This document shows positions 6,030 through 6,507 of a stretch of DNA of 6,507 bases, piece after piece. Position 1 is the stretch's first letter. Each line of letters begins with the position of its first letter. The notes under the pieces were generated by a model that searched no databases, had not been told where the DNA came from, and was given only the letters and a program-made list of their open reading frames with translations. The DNA is taken from assembly GCA_024639625.1 (NCBI GenBank), contig JAHEIA010000187.1, forward strand, positions 1 through 6,507, given 5' to 3'. The translations under genes and the position numbers were made by a program. Origin of the DNA: Chromatiales bacterium. Lineage in GTDB: Bacteria > Pseudomonadota > Gammaproteobacteria > Chromatiales > Chromatiaceae.

Positions 6030-6507
6030 TCAGGGCGTCGGGTCGTATTCCATCAGCAAGCGGAGGATCTCCTGCGAATCCGGTCCCCTATGCGCTCTGG
6101 CGTAATCTTCCGCGGTCAACCCTTTATGGTTTTTGAGCGTGCGGTCCGCGCCACCATCCAGCAGTCCCTTTATGATGGCCGCCTGCCCTCGCCGGTTCCA
6201 CCCATTGCGCAGTGCGGTAATCAACGGTGTGTCGCCGGCGGAATCCTGGCTGTCGACATCGCTACCGCCTTCGATCAGCGCTTCGACGACCGCCGCGATC
6301 CCGTTGTTCGCCGCGTAGTGCAAGGCAGTCATTTCGTTCTTGGCAAACCGAGCATCGGGATCAGCGCCGTAGCGCAGGAGTAGGCGGATCGTTTGCAGAT
6401 CCCGGTTCCGCACCGCGTGCATCAGCGGGGGAAGCCCCCTGGCGCCAAGCGAGTTCACGGGCGCACCAGCCTGCAAGAGGATCTCCGTTACCTCCCGATG
6501 CCTCGAG
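6030..6507 (-). CDS. Ankyrin-repeat protein (5' end beyond window)
   Basis: The last 158 residues are visible and the reading frame stays open to the window edge. The first readable residues, REVTEILLQAGAPVN, already form the second helix of an ankyrin repeat, so the true start lies upstream and the TTG at 6476 is internal. Three further units follow: GLPPLMHAVRNRDLQTIRLL with RYGADPDA, MTALHYAANNGIAAVVEALI with EGGSDVDS, and DTPLITALRNGWNRRGQAAI with DGGADRTL. The third unit is longer than the standard 33 residues by about five, with the insertion near NGWNRRGQ. A last degenerate unit, LTAEDYARAHRGPDSQEILR, caps the array. Ankyrin arrays mediate protein binding. Whether a signal peptide exists cannot be seen. 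Nothing links the gene to its convergent neighbour apart from position. Confidence 0.92.
   Translation of the reverse strand, partial: SRHREVTEILLQAGAPVNSLGARGLPPLMHAVRNRDLQTIRLLLRYGADPDARFAKNEMTALHYAANNGIAAVVEALIEGGSDVDSQDSAGDTPLITALRNGWNRRGQAAIIKGLLDGGADRTLKNHKGLTAEDYARAHRGPDSQEILRLLMEYDPTP

Noticed and set aside
6030..6476. Ankyrin gene complete with a TTG start at 6476
   Set aside because: The codons upstream of the TTG continue the ankyrin helix (REVTEILL) with no stop to the edge, so the gene is truncated by the window.

Overview
The window is GC-rich, densely coded bacterial DNA, probably from a Gammaproteobacterium. That placement rests only on base composition, the multidomain secreted protein, and my recollection of where this locus type occurs; no marker gene is present. 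I support six protein genes: four complete, and one cut at each edge of the window. I see no tRNA, rRNA, CRISPR array or insertion sequence.

Left half (1-4356). Three minus-strand genes form a compact operon, in transcription order: a Nudix hydrolase (2907-2407), a PhoU-like domain fused to an APH-type kinase (2404-764), and a RimK-like ATP-grasp ligase (771 to beyond base 1). The first junction is a 2-nt gap. The second is an 8-nt overlap, in which a TTG start with a strong Shine-Dalgarno sits on the kinase stop codon. Divergent from the operon is a CofD/YvcK-like protein (3166-4356). The CofD-like plus ATP-grasp pair matches what I remember as the computationally defined 'GAK system', which I believe has no described product or pathway. 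Usual partners, as I recall them, are an HprK-related kinase and a small XXXCH protein; neither is visible and both could lie left of base 1. The shared 258-bp intergenic region holds a perfect 14-bp dyad that overlaps a plausible minus-strand promoter.

Inferred joint role: the set resembles a small-molecule or peptide modification pathway. The CofD-like protein would handle a phosphoester or nucleotide-sugar chemistry, the ATP-grasp enzyme would ligate an amino acid or similar carboxylate, the kinase would phosphorylate a metabolite, and the Nudix enzyme would remove a nucleoside-diphosphate by-product or intermediate. F420 biosynthesis offers a partial parallel, because it also combines CofD with ATP-grasp glutamate addition (CofF). 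No gene here establishes the product.

Right half (4357-6507). A secreted, probably cell-surface protein (4589-5983) has a signal peptide, an N-terminal beta-rich domain reminiscent of DUF3494 ice-binding or choice-of-anchor proteins, a DUF7507/DUF11-type beta-sandwich, and a coat-hanger-like C-terminus. A hairpin-forming inverted repeat sits just before its ribosome-binding site. Converging on it is the 3' part of an ankyrin-repeat gene (6507-6030) whose start lies outside the window. Nothing ties these two genes functionally to the left-hand locus.
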